Shown: positions 1-11,719 of the stretch, in pieces | Layout: every line of letters begins with the position of its first letter | Numbering within the stretch: the first letter of the stretch is position 1 | NCBI GenBank assembly: GCA_029204225.1 | Contig: MU831910.1 | Location: 33,177-97,176, forward strand | From: Diphasiastrum complanatum | Lineage: Eukaryota > Streptophyta > Lycopodiopsida > Lycopodiales > Lycopodiaceae | Reading direction: 5' to 3' | Length of the DNA stretch: 64,000 nucleotides | Notes under the pieces: model-generated | Seen by the model: the letters and a program-made list of their open reading frames with translations, nothing else | Told to the model about the DNA's origin: nothing | The model's database searches: none | Position numbers and translations under genes: made by a program

Positions 1-614
<614 letters not shown>

Positions 615-746
615 AAGTGAATAGAGCATCAAAGATTATATTCTCTAATCTTGAGATAAACAATTTGTTTCAAGCCACAAAGAGTCTGCTAGCTTTAAAG
701 CTCAATTCTGTAGAAATGCAAGGGAGCTGTCCGAACGCGAAGACCA

Positions 747-960
747 AAGCTTCAAGGAGTAAAGACCCGAGGACGATGGTCAAATGTTTATTGACTGAAG
801 GATACCCGAACACGAAGAAGGAATGTTCGTGGACCCAGAAAGGCTCAATGGTGAAGACCAAGGTAGAAGAAGACACGAAAGGTGAAGAAAATACGAAGAC
901 CGAAAGGTGGCGGATCTTCATGTCTCAAAGTACAAAGGAGATCAGGAAAGTACAAGAAAG
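747..960 (+). repeat. LTR-element 3' internal end, copy A
   Basis: This purine-rich stretch is repeated with modest divergence at 1970-2185. Shared blocks include GGACCCAGAAAGGCTCAATG and AGTACAAAGGAGATC. It ends in a purine run followed by TGTCACT, which looks like a polypurine tract against the TG of a 3' LTR. Frames covering it are lysine/glutamate-rich and match no family I know. I infer that it is the end of the internal region of a small LTR element. Confidence 0.5.
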
Positions 961-1610
961 ATGTCACTCCTCCATGGACCACTTGGGTACCATTAGAACG
1001 TGCTTAACCAGCCATTCTTGTAGCACCTGATCAGCTTAAACTTGTTCTCTCCATCCATCTATATAAACAGATTGTGGATGAGAGGATATATTGAACATCA
1101 TATAGATGTGTCAAACGTCATATGGATGTCCAAGAAGTCCGCTAGTAAGCGAGACAATCTTTGATTCATGAGAGAGATAGTGTCTCTTACACTGACATGC
1201 TGCGTGGACCTGTCACACAGCGCTCAAGAAATTCATTGATAATACAATAGATGTTATGCAGATGATTTTCTTATCTTGAATGTTTTTGAATGTTATGCAG
1301 ATGATTTTCTTTTCTTGAATGTTGTTGAATGCCTTATTGTCAAATTGTTGTACGTTCGTTAGCAGTTGTTAATTCTTATTCCGCATACTGGTTTTACCTT
1401 GTTGAATGCTACAACAAATATTAAGTAGATTAGCAGTGTATGTCTACTCTTTGGAGGATTGTAGTTCTGTTGTCGTAGGCAGTAGCCTCGCAGACAGAAT
1501 CAAATTTCATTCGGGTTCAAGGAGAATAGTACTAGAGCTTCATTCCAAACGGTGGATTCGGATTCTGAATCCCCTAAAAGCCTCAGGCTCACATCCGAGA
1601 GCTGATATAG
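961..1610 (+). repeat. Putative LTR between two internal-region remnants
   Basis: The stretch starts TGTCACTCC directly after a purine-rich tract. It carries a TATA-like CTATATAAAC near 1059 and T-rich tandem blocks around 1260-1330 in which TGTTATGCAGATGATTTTCTT is nearly repeated. Just beyond it, around 1617-1630, is a weak resemblance to a tRNA-Met primer site, followed by a gag-like frame. The right boundary is uncertain and no second complete copy exists in the window, so this is an inference from layout. Confidence 0.35.
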
Positions 1611-1730
1611 CTTAAGAGCTATCAGGTCCAAGAGACAAGCATTCAGAACAAGAAACCAAAAAATAGACTGAAGAACAGCTTACAACAATGACATCCATAA
1701 GCAGCATGTAGTCGAAGATCTACACAATCC

Positions 1731-1945
1731 TCGACTCAGCCAGGTCCAACTTCCTAGCATGGAAGGTGAAGACCTCTCTCATCTTGAAGGGAGAAGGGCT
1801 ATTTCCCTGGGTAGATGGCACCGAAGAAATGCCTACAACCACCGGCAAAGAGCTATGAGAATGGAGAGAAAAGAACGACAAGGAAGTAGCCTTGTTGTCG
1901 TCATCCATCAAAGATACCCTACCTCACGACACTCTCTAATGCAAG
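1731..1945 (+). pseudogene. Copia-type gag N-terminal relic
   Basis: Reading from 1731, the plus strand gives a frame with two stops that resembles the start of a copia gag (UBN2/DUF4219 type). It contains NFLAWKVKTSLILKG, then a tryptophan-rich WVDGTEE segment, EWREKNDKEVALLSSSI and KDTLPHDTL. The W-K-x-K-x-x-L pattern and the EWxxxNDKE helix are typical of gag. No zinc knuckle, protease or polymerase follows: the frame runs straight into the element's 3' internal end at 1970. The element is therefore internally deleted, like a small non-autonomous derivative. Confidence 0.55.
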
Positions 1946-1969
1946 AGAGATGTGAGATACATTATTTAC

Positions 1970-2185
1970 CAGCTTCGAGGAGTGAAGACTCAAGGACGAT
2001 GATCAAATGTTCGTTGACTAAAGGATACTCGAACATGAAGAAAGAATGTTCATGGACCCAGAAAGGCTCAATGGCGAGGACCAAGGCAGAAGAAGACACA
2101 AAAGGTGAAGAAGACACGAAGACCGCAAGGCGGTGGATCTTCACGCCTTAAAGTACAAAGGAGATCGAAAAAGTACAAGGAGGAT
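1970..2185 (+). repeat. LTR-element 3' internal end, copy B
   Basis: Direct repeat of 747-960, again ending in a purine run and ATGTCACT. Beyond TGTCACT the two copies diverge, so the 3' LTR expected here is missing or replaced. Confidence 0.55.
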
Positions 2186-3555
2186 GTCACTATATGATAT
2201 TGACAACACACATAAAATCAAAACATCAAACTCAAGAGGCTATGCAGTTATCTTTGAGAGGCATGTTTGAGAGAGAGATGTCGAGTGAAGAAAGAGCATC
2301 TTGGGCTGTGGGATGGGATTTCAAATAGCGAAGTTTTCTCTTTTCAAAACAATCATTCTACCATTTTGAAAAAATTGATTTCCTGGAGCTGAAATGATAA
2401 AAAACTATATTTCTAAAAAATTATCAGGCCTATCTTCACAACCAACTTTGCAATAATCCTTTGATTCTCAATAAATGCGACCATCAATTTGTATATTATG
2501 TACTCAAATAGCATCTCAAGAACAACGATGTGCCCAATATCAAATTTCTAATTTTCAATAGTGACCTACTAACTAATTAACACTTTCAACCATAACAACA
2601 AAGCCATATTCCACAATGTGTACAAATCTCGTGATCTAAGAGATCATACTCAAACACCAATGTACAATAGAAAAAAATGAGTGAGATGCCCTCAAGAAGA
2701 CATGGACAAGATGGATAAATATTTCAGTATGTAGCCTCATGTTGAACAAATTGGTGGAGAGCTTGATAAGCTGATGAAACAATCAACATAACCCAAATCA
2801 CATCATGGAATAGATTGAAAACAAAAATGTACCAGTACTAAGTCACCAATGAGTGATGTGACTGCTTATGCAACAAATAGAAAATAGTAATTATGATAGT
2901 GTATCTATTTCAACCCTGCTTCAAACCCCATGTAGAAGCACTTGGAAGACTAGTATACACATTATCCTAGACTTCAAACAATGCAAAGAGCATTCTATTG
3001 AAAACCAACATTGGCATAGTCACATTAGATAGGAAGTGTCAACCAAAAATGATCCCGCATGCCACTACTTTAGAGCATCAATACGCTGATGTAGTGGGTG
3101 GCGTCCATTCAACACCAAACACTACAAGCATCTTTTATGTATTGGCCTCGCCCAATTTTTTTTTAAAATCCTTACTGGGAATAATGGCCTGTGTGCCCGG
3201 CTCCTTCCATAATACGTAATGGATACATGGAATTTTTTTACAAGTACATTACAAAGCATAATAGGAAGTTTGACCTTGACTGACCACTATAAATGTGCCA
3301 CGTGGCAGTCGTACGGACGGGCACATACAGGCAAAAAAAAAAAGTGCAAAATCTGCCTTTGAAGAAAACACATATATTTTTTGCTTTTTAATTTGTCTGA
3401 AAATGGGCATAATATTAATAAGGTATCCATTACTCATAAATTAGTTCACTTATGTTTGCCAACTAAAATTTTTTCAAAAATATAGTCTAATTGAGATACT
3501 CTCAAGTAACTTGTGCTTAAAGTGTAAAAGCCAAAACATTGAGTGAAGGACTGTA
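2186..3555. other. No recognisable gene
   Basis: AT-rich sequence. Short frames such as 2998-3219 show no domain and are interrupted on both sides. Nothing else is supported. Confidence 0.5.
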
Positions 3556-3559
3556 AGTG

Positions 3560-4490
3560 TCATCTGAGTGCTAAAAACTCATCCAATCTGTAGATTTCGC
3601 AAGAAATCCCAGACATACCTATAAAAAGAGACAAAGCAGTTGGCTCCTCTTTTGCTCTTAGCTGATGAGAAATGAACATCAAAGTGTACAAGTTCAAATG
3701 GTTGCTTTGTCTTGATACTTGATCTAGGAAAAGGCCTTTTGTGTGACTTTGCCAGCACACAAGCTTCACAAGGTAGAAGCTACTTTGATAGTGTCTTTGG
3801 TAGACCAATAGCTTTTCCTTCTTTGACCATAGATTGCATGGCTTTGAAATTGGGATGACCCAATCTCTTGGGCCACAGATCCTCCTGTAGAACCTTGGTC
3901 TCATAAGCAATATCTGAAATGTTAGCACTCTCCCTAGAATCTAGTTTGTACAACTTACCAATTCTAGATCCTCTAGCAATAACGTCATTTTCTCTTGAGA
4001 TTATACACTTGTCAACTTGAAACTTGACATCCAATCCACTATCAAACAGCTGTCCTACACTAATGAGATTCTTGGTCAATCTAGGTACATACAGTATGTC
4101 ATGTAAGCAAAAAGATCTTGATGATGATGCATGCAATGGAATATTACCTATTCCTTCAATCCTACACTCTACATCATTAACAGTATAGATTGACCTTTTT
4201 GCACCTAGATATGGCATGAGATCAGTGAAAGAGTTCCTAGAACTAGACATATGGGAACTAGCCCCACTATCTATCCACCAGACTTCTTCATTCTTAAAAG
4301 GAAAAGATGAAAAAGTAGACATCATTAATGAATCCTCTCTTTCACTCTCTACACCCGCACACTCATCCTCATTAGTAAGGTTACCTTGCTTAGATTGGTT
4401 CTTCTTCTTGAAACAATTTGATGCATAATGTCCTTTCTTGCCACAGAAAAAACACTTGATCTTTGACAGCTTCTTCTTGCCATTCTATCA
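3560..4490 (-). pseudogene. Ty1/copia gag-protease-preintegrase relic
   Basis: Read on the minus strand from 4490, this begins with a zinc knuckle (CFFCGKKGHYASNC). It continues with the aspartic protease signature WWIDSGASSHM near 4285 and the C-terminal protease region, including LYVPRLTKNLISVGQ. The gag-pre-integrase segment starts WPKRLGHPNFKAMQSM, with a following CEACVLAKSH-like stretch broken by stops and frameshifts. The frame is open from 4325 to 3780 and then degenerates. The integrase core, RT and RNase H are absent. A related relic lies at 15612-15960. Confidence 0.85.
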
Positions 4491-5391
4491 CAAACAAAGA
4501 TTCTTTATCACTATAGGCTCGGAATCACTGAGAATTAACTGTATGATCTGTGATTCAGCCAAAAAAAACTCATTGCATCCTTGTTATCACTAAGAAACAA
4601 GGTCCAAAGTTGGTTTTTGTCAAGAAACACGGAGACAGACAGCGATTTTGAGTTGGTCAACCAAAGTTTCTGCCTGCAGGAGAGGCATAAGCCTTCTTTA
4701 CTGCCTAAATAGGAATTTGCTATGAATTTCCACTCAGAAACTGCCAGCATCAGACAACGATTTCCACAAGGAAAAATCCTAGCTGCAAATCGCTGTCCCA
4801 GTTGGTCTACTACAACTTTAACAGTTACCAAAAGCTAGCAAAATTCTATATTGTTTTGTGAAAAACTATAGCATTCAATATACACCTTCTCGAAGAGAAT
4901 TTCTGCAACAAGAAATTGATTACATCCCAAACTCGCTCTTTGTTGTTAGTAGGTAGAGATCACAAACACTATTAGACTACCAAGGAATTCATTGTCTCCA
5001 AGGTCAATGGTTGCAATATAGCAATTACATGGAGTGGTGATTGGGAGCATGATGAAGACTAGAAAATTGCTAGTATAGTGACATGAATGCTCACCACATA
5101 TGATCATTTCAAATTGAAAGAGATACAATACAAACTGCTCCCTTAGGCCAATAAACTGGAAGGTGGAATAGCAAGTCTGTTATACCTAAAAAAGATCCTT
5201 TGCATAGTTGAAGAGGTTAGGATAACTCTCGAATTTGTCGCTTGTTGCACTTGAAGTTGATAGCACAAGCTTCATCAAATTGAATAAGGGTAATAAAGAG
5301 ACGGATGTCAACATCAGTAAAGGTATTACCAATGAGTTAGCGATGCTTTTCAAACAGGCTTTCAATGACGACGAGCTCAAGATGAATACGA
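4491..5391. other. Unassigned sequence with one open stretch before the gypsy LTR
   Basis: The plus-strand frame from about 5235 reads into the LTR of the neighbouring chromovirus. Its pre-LTR portion (about 50 residues, containing NKGNKETDVNISKGITNE) does not look like a repeat and may be a host exon cut by the insertion. I cannot name it. The rest of the stretch shows nothing recognisable. Confidence 0.35.
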
Positions 5392-5854
5392 GTTACGGAC
5401 TACAATATACAGGCCTACTGGGCTACTCTGCATATATTTCGCAAGCCTCTTTACATTTACTTTTGGTTGTGTATATTTCTGGTTACGCATTTTGTATTAG
5501 TCATGTACAGGCCTTAGAGCCTTTTTATATGCTTATGACCCGCACTGGGTCCTTTTTTATGACATTGACTGGCCTTGGGCCCTTATTATATGGTTATATG
5601 TGGAGTGGGGGCCCGTAGGAGGGCGCACTATTTTTCCTCCACATTTTGCCTCCCTGTACTTTTGAATTCCTATTTTAGGGTTCATTGGTAGGGTATTTAT
5701 AGGGGAATTTGTACACTCATTTTTCAGATTATTGATTGGTATTGCTTGGGCTCTTCGTGGGAGAACCTATTGTCTTGTCTATTGCTTGTAGGGCTTTAGT
5801 CTATTGCTGTCTTTTATGCTTCATTGATTCAACACCTGAGATTTTGATCATAAC
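5392..5854 (+). repeat. Chromovirus 5' LTR
   Basis: About 463 bp that match 11093-11253 and the reverse complement of 11720-12020. It begins GTTACGGACTACA and ends GATCATAAC, so the termini form a short GTTA/TAAC inverted repeat instead of the usual TG/CA. A TATA-like GGTATTTATAGGGG lies near 5692 and is the likely promoter. The LTR ends one or two bases before the primer binding site. Confidence 0.85.
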
Positions 5855-5867
5855 TTGGTATCAGAGC
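5855..5867 (+). promoter_or_regulatory. Primer binding site, initiator tRNA-Met
   Basis: TTGGTATCAGAGC directly after the LTR is the standard plant complement of the 3' end of initiator tRNA-Met, used to prime minus-strand DNA synthesis. Confidence 0.9.
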
Positions 5868-6094
5868 ACTTTCCTGATTGCTGAATTTCTTCAGCAACAT
5901 TCAGCACAGTTTGGAGGAGGACCAACTCCCATCAGAGCATTTTCCTTGGCGGAGCTTTAGTAGATAGTTAGCGGAAGTACTTTTGCTAAATTTGGCGGCC
6001 GGAATTTTTTTTTTTTTTTTGGGCAGATTATTTCCGGCGCCCAAGTTCCAAATCCTTTTCCCTCTTTTTTTTTTAATCCTCCATTTGATTCAGG

Positions 6095-6310
6095 GAAAGG
6101 ATTCTCAGCCATCTTTTCAGCATTGATTGGAGGCTGTCCAGCGCCCTACTTCATCACATTTTTCAGCCATTGTTCCAGCAGAGTTTCAGCCATATTTCAG
6201 TTTTGATTGGAGGCTGTCCATCGCCCTATTTCATCACGTTTTCCACAGATTTCCAGCCATATTTTCAGCATTGATTGGAGGGTGTCCAGCGCCCACTTTC
6301 ATTCTCCTTG
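6095..6310 (+). repeat. Leader minisatellite, three copies
   Basis: GATTGGAGGCTGTCCAGCGC occurs at about 6124, 6206 (with a CATCGC variant) and 6274 (GGGTGTCC variant). Each is flanked by TTTCAGC-rich spacer, giving units of about 68-82 bp in the untranslated leader before gag. Confidence 0.8.
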
Positions 6311-6533
6311 TGGTCACATTTTCTAGCCAGCTCTTTGCACACGCTTGGAGCTTTATTGAGAGGTATCTTTGTTGGTTTTTCCTTGCTTTCCACACCTTTT
6401 CTTGACATTTGTCATTTCCTTTCTTACTCTTAGTGTCGTTTGTGTACCTAAAGTGTATTTGGGGTAACGACAAAAGTCCGCTCCCTCCTCCGATATTAAG
6501 CTTTTCTTACACTCTCTTCACTTCCTGCATTCC

Positions 6534-7699
6534 TTGACCATGGATACTTCCCCTACATCTTCTGAGTCTCGCATACCGTCTTCCACTTACCTTGACAAAG
6601 CACGACGTGAATTTCGAGATCATCTTAGGGAAGCCATGATTGATGTACGCACAAATTTACACCAGGAGTTACGAGAGACGTTCACTGCTCTTTCTGCCCA
6701 GATTGCTACACTATCATTACAGTCCAATGTTTTTCCACTATCTCCACATGTTCCCCCACAGCGTACATTTCCACCACCTGAGACTCCTTCAATCTTCTGG
6801 TCCTTTGCCATGAGACTTTAAGGATAAGGTTCAGCTTACTGTGTATTTTGGGTCATCCGATGGGAATGAACTCAAGAATTGGTATTCTAAGCTTGAGACC
6901 TACTTCTTTATGTTTCCTAAGACTGACAATCAGCGGATTAATTTGGCTGCTTTACATTTGGAGGGCCGTGCTACTACTTGGTGGCGCATGTTTCGCCAGA
7001 CGGCTTCACACCCTGGCCTTGCTAGTTGGACTCAGTGGCTTATTCGACAACGCGATATCTTTCGCTCACACTGGTGACTTGGCTGCTTATACGACACGGT
7101 TTACAGAGCTTTCCTATCTATTCCCAAATATTTCTACATTGGAGCTCATCTCTCGATACGTTGCTAGTCTACGAGGCGCACTCAGGTATGATGTTTCTAC
7201 TTTTTTTCCACTCACTCTTTCTCACGCCATCTCCCTTGCTACCACATTGCAGCACAAGTACTCTCCCATCTCTTCCTCTGTTTCTCATCCTCTGCGTCCT
7301 TTCACATGTCCTATTTTTTCCTCTCCATCCTCTGCTAGTCCCACATCTATCAGTTCACCTTCATCCACTCTTCCTTCTGCACCACGTCCTCCTTTTTCTC
7401 CTCGTCTTGTTTTTGTTCGTCGCTACTCATAGCCTGAGATGTCGGAGATCCGTGAGAAGCGCTTATGTTTCAAATGTAAGAGTCCTGATCATATCGCCTG
7501 TGATTGCCGACAGCCTGCCACTGCTATTGCCGTCTATTTCCATGATGCTGACACACCTGATGATAGTCCTGATTCTGCCATATGCCTTCATATTCTTGAT
7601 GATGACCCACCTGTTGATCAGTTTGCCACACCCACTGAGCTTGTTCCTGATCCCCCTGATCTAGCTGTATGCCATGCTCAGCTTGCTTATGCTACTTAG
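6534..7699 (+). pseudogene. Chromovirus gag, frameshifted
   Basis: Gag packages the element's RNA. The start is placed near 6540 at MDTSPTSSESRIPSS. Helical and proline-rich stretches follow, then a stop at about 6819. The capsid-like core continues from 6841 (NELKNWYSKLETYF, LHLEGRATTWWRMF) and shifts frame near 7070, where GDLAAYTTRFTELSYLFPN continues. After a Ser/Pro-rich linker and another stop near 7430, the zinc knuckle CFKCKSPDHIACDC (C-x2-C-x4-H-x4-C) lies at about 7469-7510. At least two stops and one frameshift prevent a complete product. Confidence 0.85.
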
Positions 7700-9458
7700 G
7701 CCGGTAAGCTGGGTCCACGCCATATCCGTCTTCGCGTACGTATCACTGGTCGGGAGTTTATTGCCCTTGTTGACATGGGTAGCACTCACTCGTATCTCAA
7801 CAGTCATATTACTACACACATTCGTGCTATGCCAGTCACTATGCCTCATCCCCTGCATGTTGAGGTTGCCAGCGCACACTCTTTTTCTAGCACGCAGATG
7901 TATCAACAACTTTCATATCGGATTGGAGACTTCCTTGGTCAGGCAGATTTTCATATTATTCCACTTACACGGTACGATCTTATCCTCGGTGCTGATTGGT
8001 TTGCATCCCTTGGTGCGGTTACAGTAGACCTCCAACAGCAGACATTCACATTCTCTCATGATGGTACTCAGCATATATTTTCTGGTATTGATTCTCGGTA
8101 GGACTATAAGCTTATTTCCGAGAAGCAGTTCATACGGAGCCTCCCAAAGGCCCACTGTATGGCTATTCTTTATGTTCAGCCAATTCAGCCTATTGCGGAT
8201 GCACCACCTTTTCCATAGGTATTTTCTGAACTGTTGCATGAATTTGAGCATGTTTTTAGAGAGACGACTCAGTTACCACCTTTACCAGATGTCAACCACC
8301 ATATAGACCTTGTTTCCTCTGCATCACCTCCTTCTCGTCCTCATTTTCGTATGTCTATTGTTGAGTGCGAGGAAGTCCAGCGTCAAGTGTTTGATTTATT
8401 ACATCAAGGCCTTATTTTTCCTAGCCACAGTCCTTTTGGTGCTCCTGTTTTACTTGTTGATAAGAAGGATGGTACTAAATGTCTATGTATAGATTATCAT
8501 GCTTTAAATAAACTTACTATTCGTAATCAGTACCCTATCCCTCATATGGATGACCTGTTTGACCAGTTAGGCCAAGCCAAGATCTTTTCTAAACTTGACC
8601 TTCGTTCTGATTATCACCATATTTGTATGCATCCTCCTGATGAGCACAAGACAACTTTCCGTACCCACTTTCGTCTGTATGAGTTTCGTGTACTTCCTTT
8701 TGGTGTTACCAATGGCCCACCCACTTTTTAGAATGTCATGAATAACATCTTTCGTCCTCTGCTTGGAAAGTGTGTCATTGTTTATTTTGACGATATCCTT
8801 ATTTATAGCACCAATCTCTCTCTTCATGTTCAGCACGTTGGTTCTATTTTTGTTTTGTTAGTTACTCATCATCTGTATGCTAAACATTCTAAATGTTCTT
8901 TTGTTGTTGTACAAATCAAGTTTTTGGGCTTCTTTGTTACTAATGGTACTATTCGTCTCGACCCTCGTAAGGTCCATTCTATTCTTTGCATCTCCTTTGC
9001 ATGCTCTGTTGAAAAAAGAAACTTCGTTTGCTTGGACTCCCGCATGTCAGTCAACTTTTGATACTTTGAAGGTTAAGCTTACCACTGCCCCTGTTTTATG
9101 TCTTCCAGATTTTTCCCAGCGTTTTGCTGTTGAGACTGATGCTAGTTCCACAGGATTAGGTGCTTTGTTACGTCATCGTCAGTGTGTTATTGCATATGAA
9201 TCTCATCGTCTTCATTCGTATGAGCAGCCCTATTCCACTCATGAAAAAGAGCTGCTTGCTATTATTTTTGCTTTAAAGAAGTGGCGTCATTATCTGTATC
9301 ATGTTCCGTTTGATGTTTTTACTGATCACCAGTCACTTCGTTATTTGTAAACACAAAAGGATCTTAGTGATAGTCAGTATCGTTGGCTTCAGTTTTTACA
9401 GTCCTTTCATTTTGATATTCATTATAATTCTGGTAAAAGTAACGTTGTTGCTGATGCT
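7700..9458 (+). pseudogene. Chromovirus protease, RT and RNase H, broken
   Basis: The retropepsin is at about 7710-8100. Its catalytic motif reads ALVDMGSTHSYL, keeping the aspartate but with Met where Ser or Thr is usual. The RT follows at 8234-8980, with [42 protein letters not shown] and the active site VYFDDILIYS near 8785; stops occur at 8100, 8217 and 8729. Near 8980-9000 the RT thumb joins RNase H abruptly (LDPRKVHSI then FASPLHALLKKE), which indicates a deletion and frameshift. RNase H shows ETDASSTGLGAL, STHEKELLAI and FTDHQSLRYL, with a stop at 9347. Confidence 0.88.
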
Positions 9459-11015
9459 TTGTCTCGTTTACCTGCTCTTACTTACAGTCTTGTTATGTAT
9501 CCCCACTCTTGGTATGATGATCTTCCTCAGGCTTATGCCATATGTCCAGACTTTCGTGATGTTATGTCGTTTGCCTCTCGTCCTTCCTCTCACCCTCACC
9601 AGGTTTATTCCATTGTTAATCATCATTTGTTTCACTATGGTTCGTTATGTATTCCCAACACTCTCGACATACGTCCACAGCTCCTTCTTGATGCCCATTC
9701 ATCTCCTGTTGGTGGCCATTTTGGTTTTCAGAAGTCCTTGTTCTGTTTGAAAGAACATTTTTATTGGCCTTCCATGAAGCGTGAACTTTCCCACCTTATT
9801 CATACTTGTGATTTTTGCCTTCGTAACAAGTATTCCCGTGAAAAACCTGGCGGTCTCCTTCAAAGTTGGCCTATTCCTTCCTGCCAGTGGACTGATATAT
9901 CTATGGACTTCATTTTAGGTCTTCCCCGTACTCAGCATGGTCATGACTCTTGTTTGGTGGTAGTTGATAGGTTTTTTAAACAAGCTCATTTCATACCAGT
10001 CAGACGTACTATTACAGCAGAGCAGTGTGGTCGTATATTTATTTATGAGATTTTTCGCTTACATGGTCTCCCACGATCTATACTTACTGATCGGGATACC
10101 AAGTTTACATCAGGTTTTTGGACAAAGCTTATGCATATCTTGGATGTTAGGATACTTATGGGCACTGCTTATCATTCTTCTGCGGATGGTCAGTCTGAGA
10201 TTATTAACCGGGTATTGGAGGATTATTTACGATATTATGTTTCTCCTTTTGGTCGTGATTGGGATCAGCATTTATGTTTGGCTGAGTATAGTTATAACAG
10301 TTATGTTAGTTCCAGCACAAGTGTTTCTCCTTTCCTGCTTGCTCATGGATACTCACCAGTTCTACCCGGTATACCTGCTCCTCCAGATGATGCACCTGTT
10401 ACTATTTCATCTTATCTTTCGAGTGCTCGGGAGATTATTACTAGAGCTGCTACTCATTTACAGCATATTCAGCAGTGGTACAAGACCATTGTTGATCGTC
10501 ATCGGTGCCATGTTGAGTTTGCAGAGGGAGATACTGTTTTTCTTCGGTTACGCTTTGCTCGCCATCGTTTTGTACAGGGTCTTGCTTCTACTGAGAAGCT
10601 TGCGCCGCGCTATTATGGGCCTTTTCATATTCTTGAGCACCACAGTCCAGTTACATATCGTCTTGAATTACCTGCTGCTACTCGGGCTTGTGATAACTTT
10701 CATGTCAGTTTATTACGTGCTACTATTGAGGACGATGCTCCTCGAGATTCCTCACATCCTACAAATCCAGAGCTTTTTCCATTCCGGCCAGCTGCTATTT
10801 TACAGGTGCGCTTATTGCATAGTCGTCGCCATCGGCAGGTTCTGTTTTTGGTCCAGTGGGATGGTCGTCCTATTAATGAGGCTACTTGGGAGCCCATTGA
10901 TGTTTTTTATCATACCCCTATCCTGGCTGATCAGGCTCGATCACTTGCAGCTACCATTGCTTCTTGGGATGGTCTGGCTTCTCTTGATGTTCCTTTCTCA
11001 AATGGGATATCTTGA
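9459..11015 (+). CDS. Integrase with C-terminal chromodomain (open 518-codon part of pol)
   Basis: Integrase inserts the element's cDNA into the genome. This frame is open for 518 codons, but it is only the end of a pol polyprotein whose earlier part is broken. The first in-frame ATG at 9459 is probably not a natural start. Seen in order: an H2C2 zinc domain (HSSPVGGHFG to HTCDFCLRNK, residues 75-130), then the catalytic core with D in WTDISMDFILGLP, D in ILTDRDTKFTSGF and E in ADGQSEIINRVLE. The GPY/F-like region is KLAPRYYGPFHILE. A chromodomain-like end carries VLFLVQWDGRPINEATWEP (about residues 455-485). Chromodomains of this clade direct insertion to marked chromatin. Confidence 0.85.
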   Translation: MSRLPALTYSLVMYPHSWYDDLPQAYAICPDFRDVMSFASRPSSHPHQVYSIVNHHLFHYGSLCIPNTLDIRPQLLLDAHSSPVGGHFGFQKSLFCLKEHFYWPSMKRELSHLIHTCDFCLRNKYSREKPGGLLQSWPIPSCQWTDISMDFILGLPRTQHGHDSCLVVVDRFFKQAHFIPVRRTITAEQCGRIFIYEIFRLHGLPRSILTDRDTKFTSGFWTKLMHILDVRILMGTAYHSSADGQSEIINRVLEDYLRYYVSPFGRDWDQHLCLAEYSYNSYVSSSTSVSPFLLAHGYSPVLPGIPAPPDDAPVTISSYLSSAREIITRAATHLQHIQQWYKTIVDRHRCHVEFAEGDTVFLRLRFARHRFVQGLASTEKLAPRYYGPFHILEHHSPVTYRLELPAATRACDNFHVSLLRATIEDDAPRDSSHPTNPELFPFRPAAILQVRLLHSRRHRQVLFLVQWDGRPINEATWEPIDVFYHTPILADQARSLAATIASWDGLASLDVPFSNGIS

Positions 11016-11092
11016 TGCAATATTTTTCTCTGGCACTGGTTCTTATCTTATTTTGCCTACATTGGGGGCAATGTTCTTTATAGCCAGGGAGA

Positions 11093-11253
11093 GTTACGGA
11101 CTACAGGATACAGGCCTACTGGGCTACTCTACATATATTCTGTAGGCCTCTTTACATTTACTATTGGTTATGTATATTTCTGGTTACGCATTTTATATTA
11201 GTCATGTACAGGCCTTAGAGCCTTTATATATGCTTATGACCCGCACTGGGTCC
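11093..11253 (+). repeat. Chromovirus 3' LTR, first part
   Basis: Matches the first 161 bp of the 5' LTR (from GTTACGGACTACA to CACTGGGTCC) and then stops abruptly. The purine-containing ATTGGGGGCAATG near 11061 is the candidate polypurine tract. Confidence 0.85.
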
Positions 11254-11719
11254 CTGGATATCCCATGACTCATAAATAAAGGATAGCACCACAATGATAC
11301 ACATACACATGTACATCAACCATTCACAAACGTCTCAAGAGTTTAACCATGTCCAGGATCACGTTCCTATCTGTGATGAAACAGTAGCAAAAGAGGATCA
11401 AACAGAGACCTACATTCCTATGTTTGAAAATGACTCGATGTTGCATTGTGCACTAATGTTAGTCAATTGCAAGATTGTACTGCCAAACGTGTCGTGGTAA
11501 TATGTTTTGGATGTCACAAAAGAGTGTGCAATTGTATCCAAAATTTTAGCTTAGAATACGGAACAGAGAATTCTGCAGTATTGGACTATGTACTGAAATC
11601 TACAGTGCACCATTAATCAGTCTATTTTGCTTACGCGTCCTTGCCACCCATGTACTGCAGTGGCTTCCCTCCTAAGCTGATGCTGCGTTATTTGTTGCAG
11701 TATATTTATTTGGCGTATA
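11254..11719. other. Non-LTR sequence inside the inverted segment
   Basis: Flanking host-type sequence that separates the two halves of the 3' LTR. If the inversion is undone it lies downstream of the LTR in reverse orientation. A 68-codon frame at 11294-11500 has no recognisable domain. Confidence 0.5.

Noticed and set aside
7026-7664. Hydrophobic 212-codon frame that looks like a membrane protein
   Set aside because: It is an out-of-phase reading of the gag pseudogene and extends into its zinc-knuckle region; the hydrophobicity comes from CT-rich sequence.
9964-11145. A 393-codon leucine-rich plus-strand frame
   Set aside because: It overlaps the integrase-chromodomain frame in another phase; the composition is that of a shadow of codons rich in T and the named motifs are all in the other frame.
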